A stretch of 64,000 bases of DNA, from assembly GCA_963814865.1 (NCBI GenBank), contig CAWFEN010000004.1, positions 124,001 through 188,000 on the forward strand. The letters are read 5' to 3'. A model generated the notes under the pieces. The model worked only from the letters and a program-made list of their open reading frames with translations. It ran no database searches and was not told the DNA's origin. The number at the start of each line of letters is the position of its first letter. The first letter of the stretch is position 1. Made by a program: the position numbers and the translations under genes. This DNA comes from AP-15 sp963814865. GTDB lineage: Bacteria; Pseudomonadota; Alphaproteobacteria; ATCC43930; CGMCC-115725. Shown in pieces: positions 1 through 8,597 of the stretch.

Positions 1-2
1 CC

Positions 3-197
3 GCGCCGGCGAGCCCGTCCTATCCGGCGCTGCAGCTTCCCGGCCCGATCGATCAGCAGAAAATGCGCGCCTATCGCAATGACCTGCTGAACCGGCAGCG
101 GCAGCTCGACCGCGCCGGCGTCAGCCCCGACAGCACGCGCAGCCGCGAGATCCAGCAGCAGCTGAACCCGCCCGACGCTCCGCCCGGCCCCCAATAG
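3..197 (+). CDS. C-terminal end of a hypothetical protein (truncated by window edge)
   Basis: The open frame runs in from the left edge and stops at TAG 195-197. The visible 64 residues are rich in Gln, Arg and Pro and end in APPGPQ; the middle reads like a short amphipathic helix (AYRNDLLNRQRQLDRAG). No domain is recognisable. The next gene is on the opposite strand, so the two converge with only 10 bases between their ends. Function unknown. Confidence 0.55.
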   Translation, partial: APASPSYPALQLPGPIDQQKMRAYRNDLLNRQRQLDRAGVSPDSTRSREIQQQLNPPDAPPGPQ

Positions 198-207
198 CCG
201 GGGACGG

Positions 208-1110
208 TCAGGACACGGCCTCGCTTTCGAGGCGCATCCAGCCGGGTTTTGTCGGAGTGACGGCGGCGCCTTCCACCTCCAGCCGCTTGCCGGCGAGCAC
301 CGGCTCGATCCGCAGCAATGCGAGCCCGTGCCGGTCGCGGCTCGACCGCATCTCGCCGACCTCGCGGCCATCGGCGGTCACGATGGTTCCGGGCGCCGGG
401 GCGGGACCGTCGATTTCGATCGGCATCAGCCGTTTCTTGACGAGGCCGCGGTATTTCGTCCGGGCCGTCAGCTCCTGGCCGATGTAGCAGCCCTTGTGCC
501 AATCGACGCCGTTCAACTCGTCGAAACCCGATTCGAGCAAAATCGACTTTTCGGGCACGAGGTCGCGGCTGCCGTCGGGGATTCCGAGCCCGAGCCGCAG
601 GCGGTCATAGGCGGCAAATGGAGCTTCGAGAAAGCCGGAAGCGGCGAGGGCTGCTCGCGCGGTTTCGCGCGGCAGGATGCAGCGGGCGCCGAGGGCGGCG
701 AGACGCGGATCGACAAAGGCGACGCCCCCGCCGAACGGCCGGGCGGCACCGGGGTCGCCGGCAAGCTTGAGGGCGGCGAGGGCGCTCTCGCCAAAAACCG
801 CCGCCACCGCCAGGTCGGGCCGCGCCCCGAGCATTGCCTTGGCGCGCAGCCGATAGATCGCGAGCCGTCTTTGCAGATCGGCGAGGCGCTGCGATTCGGC
901 GTCGAGCAGGATCGCCTCGCCCGATTCGATCATGATGAAATCGTGCAGGTATTTGCCCTGCGCCGTCAGCAGGGCAGCATAGCGCGCCTGCTCGGGACCG
1001 ACTTTCTCGACGTCGTTCGAGACGAGCCCCTGCAGGAAGGCGCGCCGGTCCGGTCCCGAGACGGCGAGCACGCCGCGATCGTCGAGCACGACAAAATCGA
1101 CTTCGGCCAT
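208..1110 (-). CDS. ygfZ: YgfZ/CAF17-like folate-binding protein
   Basis: This is a 300-residue protein of the YgfZ/GcvT-like family, which uses tetrahydrofolate and helps maintain or repair certain Fe-S enzymes in the cytoplasm. The family signature KGCYIGQE is seen at about residue 205, inside the longer run NGVDWHKGCYIGQELTAR, and contains the conserved Cys. The N-terminus (VLDDRGVLAVSGPDRRAFLQ) is the usual GcvT-like start. I chose ATG at 1110 because it begins the conserved part; an upstream in-frame extension to 1239 has no family resemblance. It is divergent from the glycosyltransferase gene starting at 1208, and the roughly 100-bp gap must hold both promoters. Length is normal for the short bacterial form. 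Confidence 0.9.
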   Translation of the reverse strand: MAEVDFVVLDDRGVLAVSGPDRRAFLQGLVSNDVEKVGPEQARYAALLTAQGKYLHDFIMIESGEAILLDAESQRLADLQRRLAIYRLRAKAMLGARPDLAVAAVFGESALAALKLAGDPGAARPFGGGVAFVDPRLAALGARCILPRETARAALAASGFLEAPFAAYDRLRLGLGIPDGSRDLVPEKSILLESGFDELNGVDWHKGCYIGQELTARTKYRGLVKKRLMPIEIDGPAPAPGTIVTADGREVGEMRSSRDRHGLALLRIEPVLAGKRLEVEGAAVTPTKPGWMRLESEAVS

Positions 1111-1207
1111 GGCACATACTAGCGGTTGCGGCGGGGTAGAGGTAGTCGGGGATCGCTTTCTTGGCAAGGCGAAGGCCGCAGGATATAAGGCGCTCCGGAT
1201 CGGTGAA

Positions 1208-2167
1208 ATGCATATCCTTTTCGTCACCGCGACGCGCATCGGCGATGCCGTGCTGTCGACCGGCCTGTTGTCTCACCTGATCGAGCGCCATCCCGGCGTG
1301 CGCCTGACCATCGCGGCGGGGCCGGTGGCGGCGCCGCTGTTCGAGGCCGTGCCCGGGGTCGAGCGGATCGCCGTCATGGACAAGCTGCCCTGGTCGCTGC
1401 ATTGGCTGCCGCTTTACGCCGCCGTCGCACCCCGGCGCTGGGACATCGTCGTCGATCTGCGCGGCTCGGCGCTCGCCTGGCTGCTGCGCGCCGGCACGCG
1501 CAAGGTCATGGCCAAGGGCGATGCCGGCGAGCACCGGGTGCGCCAGCTCGGCCGCCTGTTCGACCTCGATCCGCCGCCCGCGCCGCGGCTGTGGACCTTG
1601 CCGCGGCATGAGGCGGCGGCCGGCGGGCTGCTCGGTCCGGGCGGCCCGGTTTTGGCGATCGGTCCCGCCGCCAACTGGCGCGGCAAGCAGTGGCGGGCCG
1701 AGCGTTTTGCCGAGCTGGCGCGGCGGCTGACCGCCGCGAACGGCTTGCTCGCGGGAGCGCGGGTCGCGGTGCTGGCCGCCGGCCACGAGCGCGAGCAGGC
1801 CGGGCCGCTGCTCGAAGCGATCCCGCCGCACCGGCGAATCGATCTGGTCGGCCGGGTCGATCTGCTGACCGCCGCCGCGGTGCTGCGGCGCTGCGCACTG
1901 TTCATCGGCAACGATACCGGGCTGATGCACATCGCCGCGGCGGTGGGCACGCCGACCCTCGGTCTGTTCGGGCCGAGCCCGGTCGGGCAATACGCGCCAT
2001 GGGGCCCGCGCGCGGGCTTTGTCTGCTCGGCGGACCCGCTTGCGACGATGTTCGGGCCGGGCTTCGACCACCGCACCACGGACAGCCTGATGGACGGCCT
2101 CTCGGTCGATGCCGTCGAGGCGGCCGCGCGCCGCTTGTGGGGCACGGTCGCGAGCCAGGCGGCGTGA
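1208..2167 (+). CDS. Glycosyltransferase family 9 (heptosyltransferase-like)
   Basis: A 319-residue GT9 protein, the family of ADP-heptose:LPS heptosyltransferases (WaaC/WaaF) that build the inner core of lipopolysaccharide at the cytoplasmic face of the inner membrane. The N-terminal MHILFVTATRIGDAVLST and the C-terminal donor-site run FIGNDTGLMHIAAAVGTPTL (about residues 233-255) are diagnostic. Start ATG 1208 gives the canonical N-terminus. It opens a five-gene block in which each gene overlaps the next by one to four bases, so the products are probably made together. The acceptor and the exact sugar cannot be told from the sequence. Confidence 0.88.
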   Translation: MHILFVTATRIGDAVLSTGLLSHLIERHPGVRLTIAAGPVAAPLFEAVPGVERIAVMDKLPWSLHWLPLYAAVAPRRWDIVVDLRGSALAWLLRAGTRKVMAKGDAGEHRVRQLGRLFDLDPPPAPRLWTLPRHEAAAGGLLGPGGPVLAIGPAANWRGKQWRAERFAELARRLTAANGLLAGARVAVLAAGHEREQAGPLLEAIPPHRRIDLVGRVDLLTAAAVLRRCALFIGNDTGLMHIAAAVGTPTLGLFGPSPVGQYAPWGPRAGFVCSADPLATMFGPGFDHRTTDSLMDGLSVDAVEAAARRLWGTVASQAA

Positions 2168-3015
2168 ACAGGTCGGGGCGACCGAGCCTGTCCGCGCTCG
2201 TCGTCGCCCATAACGAAGAGCGCCAGCTCGCCGATTGTCTCGCCGGTCTCGGCTTTGCCGACGAGATCGTCGTCGTGCTCGACCGCTGCGGCGACCGTTC
2301 CCGCGAGATCGCGCAAGGCTTTACCGATCGTCTTGTCGAGGGCGCCTGGGAGCGCGAGGGGCCGCGGCGCCATGCCGGGATCGAGGCCTGCCGCGGCGAC
2401 TGGGTCCTCGAAATCGATGCCGACGAGCGGGTGACGCCGGGGCTCGCCGAGGAAATCCGGCAGGTTGTCGCCGGGTCCCCGGCCGCCTGGCACCTGGTCC
2501 CGGTCGACAATTATATCGGCGATCGTCTGGTGCGCTGGGGCTGGGGGGCGTCCTTCGGCCGGTCGGCCCATGCCGCGCTGTTTCGCAGGGGCGCCAAGCA
2601 ATGGGGCGACCAGCGCGTGCATCCGGCGGTGTCGCTGACCGGCATGCAAGGCACCGCATTGTCCACGCGCATCCTCCACTACGTCGACCGCGACATCTCC
2701 GAGATGCTGCGGCGCCTCGACCGCTATTCGAGCGCGCACGCGCAGGATCTGCGCGACAGCGGCGAGATCGGCAGCTACGGGCGCAATTTGCGGCGCATCC
2801 CCTCACGGTTCTGGAAGTGCTACATCGGCCGCCGCGGCTATCGTGAAGGGCCGTACGGCTTTCTGATCGCGCTCTGCGCGGCGCTCTACCCGATCCTCTC
2901 CTATTTGAAGGCCCGGCTCGACCCGCCGGCAACTCCCGAAGCTCGCCCTCGGATCGCCTCCGAGGGTGAGGGGCGGCTGGCGACAGAAATCGAAGCGCCG
3001 TCCGAGCAGCGCTGA
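2164..3015 (+). CDS. Glycosyltransferase family 2 (WaaE/LPS core-like)
   Basis: A 283-residue GT-A fold glycosyltransferase. The N-terminal nucleotide-binding segment LSALVVAHNEERQLADCL and the acidic metal site EIDADERVTPGL (about residue 80) are typical of the WaaE/KdtX-like GT2 group, which adds a sugar to the LPS inner core. The GTG at 2164 overlaps the stop of the GT9 gene (GTGA), which supports that start and translational coupling. The last 30 residues are low-complexity and charged and are probably not part of the fold. The gene ends in TGATG shared with the next start. Confidence 0.85.
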   Translation: MNRSGRPSLSALVVAHNEERQLADCLAGLGFADEIVVVLDRCGDRSREIAQGFTDRLVEGAWEREGPRRHAGIEACRGDWVLEIDADERVTPGLAEEIRQVVAGSPAAWHLVPVDNYIGDRLVRWGWGASFGRSAHAALFRRGAKQWGDQRVHPAVSLTGMQGTALSTRILHYVDRDISEMLRRLDRYSSAHAQDLRDSGEIGSYGRNLRRIPSRFWKCYIGRRGYREGPYGFLIALCAALYPILSYLKARLDPPATPEARPRIASEGEGRLATEIEAPSEQR

Positions 3016-4046
3016 TGGCGCGCATCGTGATGGCCGATGACGGCATCGCTTTCGACGGCAGGATGGCCGAGACCGCACCGCTGGGCGGCGCCGAGACCGC
3101 TTTCGTCGCGCTTGCCGAGGCATTCGCCGGGCGCGGTCATGCGGTCGAGGTGCGCAACCATTGCCGCGCCGCGCTGACCCATCAGGGTGTGCGCTGGGCG
3201 CCGCTCGCGACCGGAATGCCCGCTTCGTGCGAGCTCTATATCGGCAACCGCGGGCATCGGGTCATCGGGCTCGTCCGCCAAGCGGGGCGGCGGCTGTTCT
3301 GGCTGCACAATCCCGCAGGCTATCTGAAAAAGCCGCGCAATTTGTGGCGGCTCGCCTGGTATCGGCCGCTCCTGGTCGCGACCGGCATCTATCACGCGGC
3401 GACGATCCCGGCCTGGCTGCCCTGCGGCGGGCGCCGGACGATTCCTTACGGCATCCTCGACCGCTTTCGCCGGGCGGTCCCGCGCGAGCTGCCGCCGCCG
3501 CGCGCGATCTTCACCTCGAACCCGCTGCGCGGGCTCGACTGGCTGCTCGATCTGTGGTGCGCCCGCATCGCCCCGGCGGTGCCGCAGGCGGAATTGCATA
3601 TCTATGCCGGCGGGGCTGTTTACGGCACCGCCGGTGCGGTGAAAAGGGGACCGATGGAACACGTCCTGGCCCGCGCCGATTCGCTGATTGCCTGCGGTGT
3701 GCGCCGCTTCGCGCCGGTCGGGCGCGAAGCGCTGGCGGCGGCGCTCGCCGGCGCGCGGGTCATGCTCTATCGCGGCGACCCCGGCGAAACCTTCTGCCTC
3801 GCCCTCGCCGAGGCGCAGGCGATGGGGGTGCCGGCCGTCGTCACCCGGCTGGGCGCGGTGGGCGAGCGGGTCGTCGATGGGGTCACCGGGCGCGTGGCGG
3901 CGAATGACGATGATTTCGTCGCGGCCGCGGTCGCCGCCTTGCGTGAGGACGCGTTGTGGCGCCGCTGGCACCTCGCCGCGCTCGAACACCAGCGCGGGTT
4001 GAGCTGGGACGCGGTGGCCGGCCGGTTCGAGGCATTGCTCGAATGA
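3015..4046 (+). CDS. GT4-like glycosyltransferase
   Basis: A 343-residue GT-B protein. The N-terminus MARIVMADDGIAFDG is followed by a Gly-rich LGGAETAFVALAEAFAGRGH segment typical of GT4 acceptors sites. The C-terminal half has the donor-binding run GETFCLALAEAQAMGVPAVV (about residue 255), an EX7E-type motif. The start overlaps the preceding stop (TGATG). It sits third in the surface-glycan block and probably extends the same oligosaccharide. Sugar specificity is not readable. The protein is somewhat short for GT4, with a compact N-terminal domain. Confidence 0.82.
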   Translation: MARIVMADDGIAFDGRMAETAPLGGAETAFVALAEAFAGRGHAVEVRNHCRAALTHQGVRWAPLATGMPASCELYIGNRGHRVIGLVRQAGRRLFWLHNPAGYLKKPRNLWRLAWYRPLLVATGIYHAATIPAWLPCGGRRTIPYGILDRFRRAVPRELPPPRAIFTSNPLRGLDWLLDLWCARIAPAVPQAELHIYAGGAVYGTAGAVKRGPMEHVLARADSLIACGVRRFAPVGREALAAALAGARVMLYRGDPGETFCLALAEAQAMGVPAVVTRLGAVGERVVDGVTGRVAANDDDFVAAAVAALREDALWRRWHLAALEHQRGLSWDAVAGRFEALLE

Positions 4047-5086
4047 CCCGCCGGCTGTTGCAGGCGATCGCCGGGGCGCGGCATGGCGGGGCCGAGAATT
4101 TCTTCGTGCGGCTGGCAGCGGCGTTGCAGCGCGCCGGCGAGACCCAGCGGGTGCTGATCCGCCGCGATCGCGCCCGGTCGCAGAGACTGCGCGCGGCCGG
4201 GGTGGCGGTGGCCGAGCACCGTTTCGGCGGCCCGTTCGATCTCGCGACCCGGCTCGCCTTTCGCCGCGCGATCGCCGCCTGGCGTCCCGATCTCGTGCTG
4301 ACCTGGATGAGCCGGGCGGCGCGGCTTTGCCCGCGCGGCGATTTCGTGCATGTTGCCCGGCTCGGGGGGTATTACGATTTGAAATATTATCGGCGCTGCG
4401 ATCATCTGATCGGCAACACCCGCGCCATTGTCGATTACGCCGTCGCCCAGGGCTGGCCGCGCGACCGCATCGTCTATCTGCCGAATTTTGTTGACGATGC
4501 GCGCGCCGCGGCGCCGCCGTCTGCCGCGCGTGCCGCACCGCGGCAAAGGCCGGCCGCCCTGGCGCTCGGCCGTCTGCATCCGAACAAGGGGTTCGGCCTG
4601 TTGCTCGAAGCCATCGCCGTCACCCGCGAAATCGATCTGCGTATCGCCGGCGAGGGTGCGCTGCGCCCGCAGCTCGAGCAGCTCGCCGTCAATCTGGGCA
4701 TCACCGAACGCGTGCAGTTTCTTGGCTGGCGCGAGGACGTGCCGGCGCTCCTCGCCGATGCCGATCTGCTCGTCTGTCCGTCATTGCACGAGCCGCTCGG
4801 CAATGTCGTGATCGAGGCCTGGTCCGCCGGCCTCCCGGTCGTCGCCACCGCAAGCGACGGGCCGGCCGGGCTGATCGTGGACGACGAGAGCGGAATACTC
4901 GTGCCGCTGCCCGGCCAGCCCGGCGGCGGACCCGCGGCACTGGCCGGCGCGATCGAGCGCTTGTGCCGGGATGCGGCGCTGCGCACCCGGCTTGGGCAAG
5001 CCGGGCGCCGCGCCTACGAGGCCGGGTTTACCGAGGCGGCGATCGTCGGCCGCTACCGCAGCTTTTTCGATCGGCTGATCCGCTGA
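4043..5086 (+). CDS. Glycosyltransferase family 4
   Basis: A 347-residue GT4 protein beginning MTRRLLQAIAGARHGGAENF, the usual GxGG(A)E opening of the acceptor domain. The C-terminal Rossmann domain starts near ALALGRLHPNKGFGLLLEA (about residue 170) and carries the EX7E donor motif in LHEPLGNVVIEAWSAGLPVV (about residues 252-271). The ATGA overlap with the previous gene fixes the start. Such genes usually add hexoses to LPS core or O-chain precursors; here the partners are the adjacent GT9, GT2 and GT4 genes. Confidence in the family is high, in the substrate low. Confidence 0.88.
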   Translation: MTRRLLQAIAGARHGGAENFFVRLAAALQRAGETQRVLIRRDRARSQRLRAAGVAVAEHRFGGPFDLATRLAFRRAIAAWRPDLVLTWMSRAARLCPRGDFVHVARLGGYYDLKYYRRCDHLIGNTRAIVDYAVAQGWPRDRIVYLPNFVDDARAAAPPSAARAAPRQRPAALALGRLHPNKGFGLLLEAIAVTREIDLRIAGEGALRPQLEQLAVNLGITERVQFLGWREDVPALLADADLLVCPSLHEPLGNVVIEAWSAGLPVVATASDGPAGLIVDDESGILVPLPGQPGGGPAALAGAIERLCRDAALRTRLGQAGRRAYEAGFTEAAIVGRYRSFFDRLIR

Positions 5087-6867
5087 TGTGCGGGATTGCC
5101 GGGCTGATGACGCTCGACGGCACGGCGCCGCCGGCGGCGCCGCTGCGGGCGATGGAGGCGGCACTGCGCCATCGTGGCCCCGATGGCGACGGCCGCTACC
5201 GCTCCGGCGATGTCGGCATGGTGCAGACCCGCCTCGCCATTATCGATCTGGCGACCGGCGACCAGCCGCTGCACGAGCCGGGCGGTGCTGCCCTGATCGC
5301 CAATGGCGAGATCTATAACTACATCGAGCTGCGCCAGGAGCTGAGCGGCGGGCGTCCGACGGTCTTTTCGACCCAGTCGGATTGCGAGATGCCGCTGCAT
5401 CTCCATCGCCGGCACGGGCTCGATTTTACCGAGCATCTGCGCGGCATGTACGCCGTGGCGATGCACGATCCCGGAGCGGGCCGCCTGATTCTGGCGCGCG
5501 ACCCGTTCGGCATCAAGCCGCTCTATTACGCGGAGACGCCGCGCGCCTTTGCCTTTGCTTCCGAGCCGGGCGCGCTGATCGAAGCCGGCATCGTGGAGCC
5601 GCGCCTCGTGCGGCCGGTGCGCAACGAGCTGGTGCAGATGCAATTCACGACCGGCCGCGAGACGATATTCGCCGGGATCAACCGGGTTTTGCCCGGCGAG
5701 ACGGTAATCGTGCGCCAAGGGCGGATCGTCGAGCGCCGGCATCGGGCGGCACTGCCCGAAGACGGGCCGGCGGCGCTCGGTGAAGAGGAGGCCCTGGCCC
5801 GGCTCGATGCGGCCCTGGCCGAGAGCGTTCGCCTGCACCAGCGTTCGGACGTGCCCTTCGGCATGTTCCTCTCCGGCGGCATCGATTCGACGGTGGTGCT
5901 GGTGATGATGGCGCGGCTGGCCGCGCGTCCGGTCAAGGCGTTCACGATCGGCTTTACCGAGAGCGACGTCGCCGACGAGCGCCCGGCCGCGCGCACCGCA
6001 GCGGCCTGCGTCGGCGCCGAGCATATCGAGATCGTGTTCGACGAAGCAGATTTCTGGCGCCTGCTGCCCGAGATCGTGTCATGCGTCGACGATCCGGCCG
6101 CCGACTACGCGATCCTGCCGACCTGGGCGCTGGCCCGCGCAGCCCGCCAGGCCGGGCTCAAGGTCATTCTCTCGGGCGAGGGCGGGGACGAGCTGTTCGC
6201 CGGCTACGGCCGCTATCGCAGCGTCACGCGCCCGTGGTGGGCCGGCGGCCGCATGCCGCGCGCCCGTGGCGTGCTCGACGGGCTCGGCGTGCTGCGGGCC
6301 GAGATCGCCGGCTGGCGCGACGGGATCGCGGCTGCCGAGGCGCGCCTCGGCGATCACGGCCGTACCCCGCTGCAGGTCGCGCAGGCGGTCGACTGCGCCG
6401 ACTGGCTGCCGAACGATCTGCTGGTCAAGCTCGACCGCTGCCTGATGGCGCACGGTACCGAAGGCCGCACGCCGTTTCTTGATCCGGCGCTTGCCGCGCT
6501 CGCCTTTCGCCTGCCCGACGAGCTCAAAATCAAGCGCGGGCTCGGCAAGTGGCTGCTGCGGCGCTGGCTCGCCGATCATCTGCCGCAGGCCCAGCCGCTC
6601 GCCCGCAAGCGCGGCTTTACCGTGCCGGTGGCGCGCTGGATTGCGCGGCGCGCCGATACGATCGGCCCGCTCGTCGCGCGCTCGCCGGCGGTGCGCGAGA
6701 TCTGCCGGCCCGACGCGGTCGAGACCCTGTTCTTCGCGGCCGCCGGGCAAAAGCGCGCCGGCCGCGCCGCCTGGAACCTCCTGTTCTACGCGCTCTGGCA
6801 TCGTCGCCACATCGAGCGCGCCCAGCTCCCGCCTGATACGCTGGCCGCGCTGGCGCAGAGCGGCTAG
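5086..6867 (+). CDS. asnB: Asparagine synthase (glutamine-hydrolysing), AsnB family
   Basis: A 593-residue class II glutamine amidotransferase plus synthetase. The N-terminus MCGIAGL exposes the catalytic Cys after Met removal; LRHRGPDGDG and the segment IANGEIYNY are the glutaminase-domain signatures. The synthetase domain has the PP-loop FLSGGIDSTVV at about residue 265 and the conserved LSGEGGDELFAGYGRY near 367. The start overlaps the GT4 stop (TGATG), so it belongs to the glycosyltransferase block. In such settings AsnB paralogues often amidate a sugar acid of a surface glycan rather than make free asparagine; that role here is inference. It ends convergently with a VOC gene 6 bases away. 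Confidence 0.9.
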   Translation: MCGIAGLMTLDGTAPPAAPLRAMEAALRHRGPDGDGRYRSGDVGMVQTRLAIIDLATGDQPLHEPGGAALIANGEIYNYIELRQELSGGRPTVFSTQSDCEMPLHLHRRHGLDFTEHLRGMYAVAMHDPGAGRLILARDPFGIKPLYYAETPRAFAFASEPGALIEAGIVEPRLVRPVRNELVQMQFTTGRETIFAGINRVLPGETVIVRQGRIVERRHRAALPEDGPAALGEEEALARLDAALAESVRLHQRSDVPFGMFLSGGIDSTVVLVMMARLAARPVKAFTIGFTESDVADERPAARTAAACVGAEHIEIVFDEADFWRLLPEIVSCVDDPAADYAILPTWALARAARQAGLKVILSGEGGDELFAGYGRYRSVTRPWWAGGRMPRARGVLDGLGVLRAEIAGWRDGIAAAEARLGDHGRTPLQVAQAVDCADWLPNDLLVKLDRCLMAHGTEGRTPFLDPALAALAFRLPDELKIKRGLGKWLLRRWLADHLPQAQPLARKRGFTVPVARWIARRADTIGPLVARSPAVREICRPDAVETLFFAAAGQKRAGRAAWNLLFYALWHRRHIERAQLPPDTLAALAQSG

Positions 6868-6873
6868 CCGCGG

Positions 6874-7278
6874 TCAGCGTGCCCGATCGATTGCCGCACG
6901 CATCTTTTCATATCGGCCCTGCGGGACGATCTCGGCGACGGTGCCGTCGGGGGAGCGGTATTTGATCGGGACCTCGCCGGGCTTCGACAGGATCGTGCCG
7001 CCATTGGCGACCACCTTTTCGGCAAAACCCTCGTGGTCGTCGACCTCGATGCCGAAATGGTGGATGGCCGGGCCCGCGCCGACCAGCTTTGCTTCCTCGT
7101 CGTCCTCGCTGTCGTACAGCATCAGGGCCAGATCGACATAGCCGTCGGTCAGGTGCCGGGAGACATGCCCGCGCGACCGTCCGGTGCCGACCTGCCGGAA
7201 ACCGAACACGTTCTCATAGAACTTCGTCGCCGCCTCGAGGTCGGTCACCTTGAGGGCGACGTGATTGATCCGCGGCAT
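6874..7278 (-). CDS. VOC (glyoxalase/bleomycin resistance) family protein
   Basis: A 134-residue vicinal-oxygen-chelate protein. The start MPRINHVALKVTDLEAATKFYENVFGF is the classic first beta-alpha-beta unit with its metal-ligand His, and PAIHHFGIEVDDHEGFAEKV begins the second module. The spacing of His and Glu ligands suggests a metal-binding enzyme such as a lactoylglutathione-lyase-like or dioxygenase-like protein, but the substrate is not readable. It lies 12 bases downstream of, and in the same direction as, the solute-binding protein gene that ends at 7290, so the two may be co-transcribed. Confidence 0.85.
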   Translation of the reverse strand: MPRINHVALKVTDLEAATKFYENVFGFRQVGTGRSRGHVSRHLTDGYVDLALMLYDSEDDEEAKLVGAGPAIHHFGIEVDDHEGFAEKVVANGGTILSKPGEVPIKYRSPDGTVAEIVPQGRYEKMRAAIDRAR

Positions 7279-7289
7279 TCTGCTCTCTC

Positions 7290-8555
7290 CTATTCCTTGC
7301 TGCCGTCATACGGGGCGATCACCGTACCGGTGCGGTATTCCGCCGGTTCGAGGATCACCTCCGTTTTGGTGTCCTTGAACTGGTCGAGGCTGTTGCTCTT
7401 GATGTTCTGCCACTGCACTTCGAGCACCCGCGGTTTCGACCATTCGCCGTCCTTGCCGAAGCGGATGTCGCCGACGATCGTCTTGAACGGGTGGGTGCGG
7501 ATATAATCGGCGAGCTTGCCCTGGTCGAGGGTCTTGGCCCCCTCGATCGCCGCGCCGAGCACCTGCAAATTCGCATAGGCAAAGGGCGGCAGGTACCAGC
7601 CCAGCGGATCGACGCCCGCGCTGGGGGCTTTGGCTTGGTATTCCTTCAGAAAATCGAGAATCCCAGGGAATTGCATCGTCGGCGCCGGGATCCACCAATC
7701 GTAATCGATGATGTCGTTGAGTTTCGCTCCGAACTGCTGCTTCACCGCCGTGTATTGCAACCCGACCATGCCGCCGCCGAAAAACCGGGTCTTGAGGCCG
7801 GCTTCGGTCGCGGCGCGCAGCATGCCGACCGAACCCGGCGGGTAGGAGGCGACGAAAACCATGTCGGGGCTGGTCGCCTGGATGGCATGGACGATCGGCG
7901 TGAAATCGGGCGTTCCCGGCGGGTAGGTCTTGTCGTAGACGATCTCGATCCCGTACTGCTTGACGAGGTCGCGGATGCCTTCGGAGGCGTTTTTCGGAAA
8001 CTCGGCGTCTTCGGCGAGCAGGGCGAGCGTCTTCGGTTTGGGGTTCGCCGCCATCGCGACCTTGAAGAAGGGTTCCGAAAAGGCGTGTTTCGGGTCGGGT
8101 CCGGTCGGCAGCATCGAGAAATACCGGGGATAATGGAACTCGCTGTTGACGGCGAGCCCGAACAGCCCGAGGAAAAGCCGGTTGTGCGAGATCGCCACCG
8201 GCATCGCCGGCGCGATCAGGTTGGTGCCGTAGCCCGACACGATGAAGTCGACCTTGTCGATGTCGAGTAGCTTCGTATAGATGCCGGGCACCGTTGCCGG
8301 ATTGCTCTGGTCGTCGTAGTGGATGAGCTTGACCGGCCGGCCCAGCAGCCCGCCCTTGGCGTTGACGTCGTCCTGCCAGACCTGCATCCCCAGCAACGCC
8401 GCCTTGCCGGCGGCGGCAAGCCCGCCGGTCAGCCCCATGCCGAAGCCGATGGTGATCGGCTCCGCCGCGCGGCCGGCGCCGGGGGTGAGGACGAAGGCAG
8501 CCAAGGCCGCCGCCATCGCGACGGTACGGCGCCGCGACATGCTTTGTTGGACCAC
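7290..8555 (-). CDS. ABC transporter substrate-binding protein (branched-chain amino acid type)
   Basis: A 421-residue periplasmic binding protein of the LivK/Peripla_BP_6 class. An N-terminal signal sequence (AMAAALAAFVLTPGAGRAAEP) precedes ITIGFGMGLTGGLAAAGKAA, the usual opening of this family. I prefer the GTG at 8555, which follows a strong GGAGGGGAG ribosome site, over the ATG 15 bases later. No permease or ATPase gene is adjacent, so it is an orphan receptor or uses components encoded elsewhere. The ligand is unknown. Confidence 0.85.
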   Translation of the reverse strand: MVQQSMSRRRTVAMAAALAAFVLTPGAGRAAEPITIGFGMGLTGGLAAAGKAALLGMQVWQDDVNAKGGLLGRPVKLIHYDDQSNPATVPGIYTKLLDIDKVDFIVSGYGTNLIAPAMPVAISHNRLFLGLFGLAVNSEFHYPRYFSMLPTGPDPKHAFSEPFFKVAMAANPKPKTLALLAEDAEFPKNASEGIRDLVKQYGIEIVYDKTYPPGTPDFTPIVHAIQATSPDMVFVASYPPGSVGMLRAATEAGLKTRFFGGGMVGLQYTAVKQQFGAKLNDIIDYDWWIPAPTMQFPGILDFLKEYQAKAPSAGVDPLGWYLPPFAYANLQVLGAAIEGAKTLDQGKLADYIRTHPFKTIVGDIRFGKDGEWSKPRVLEVQWQNIKSNSLDQFKDTKTEVILEPAEYRTGTVIAPYDGSKE

Positions 8556-8597
8556 TCTCCCCTCCCTGATTGTTGATTGCGACGAGACTTTCGCCGA

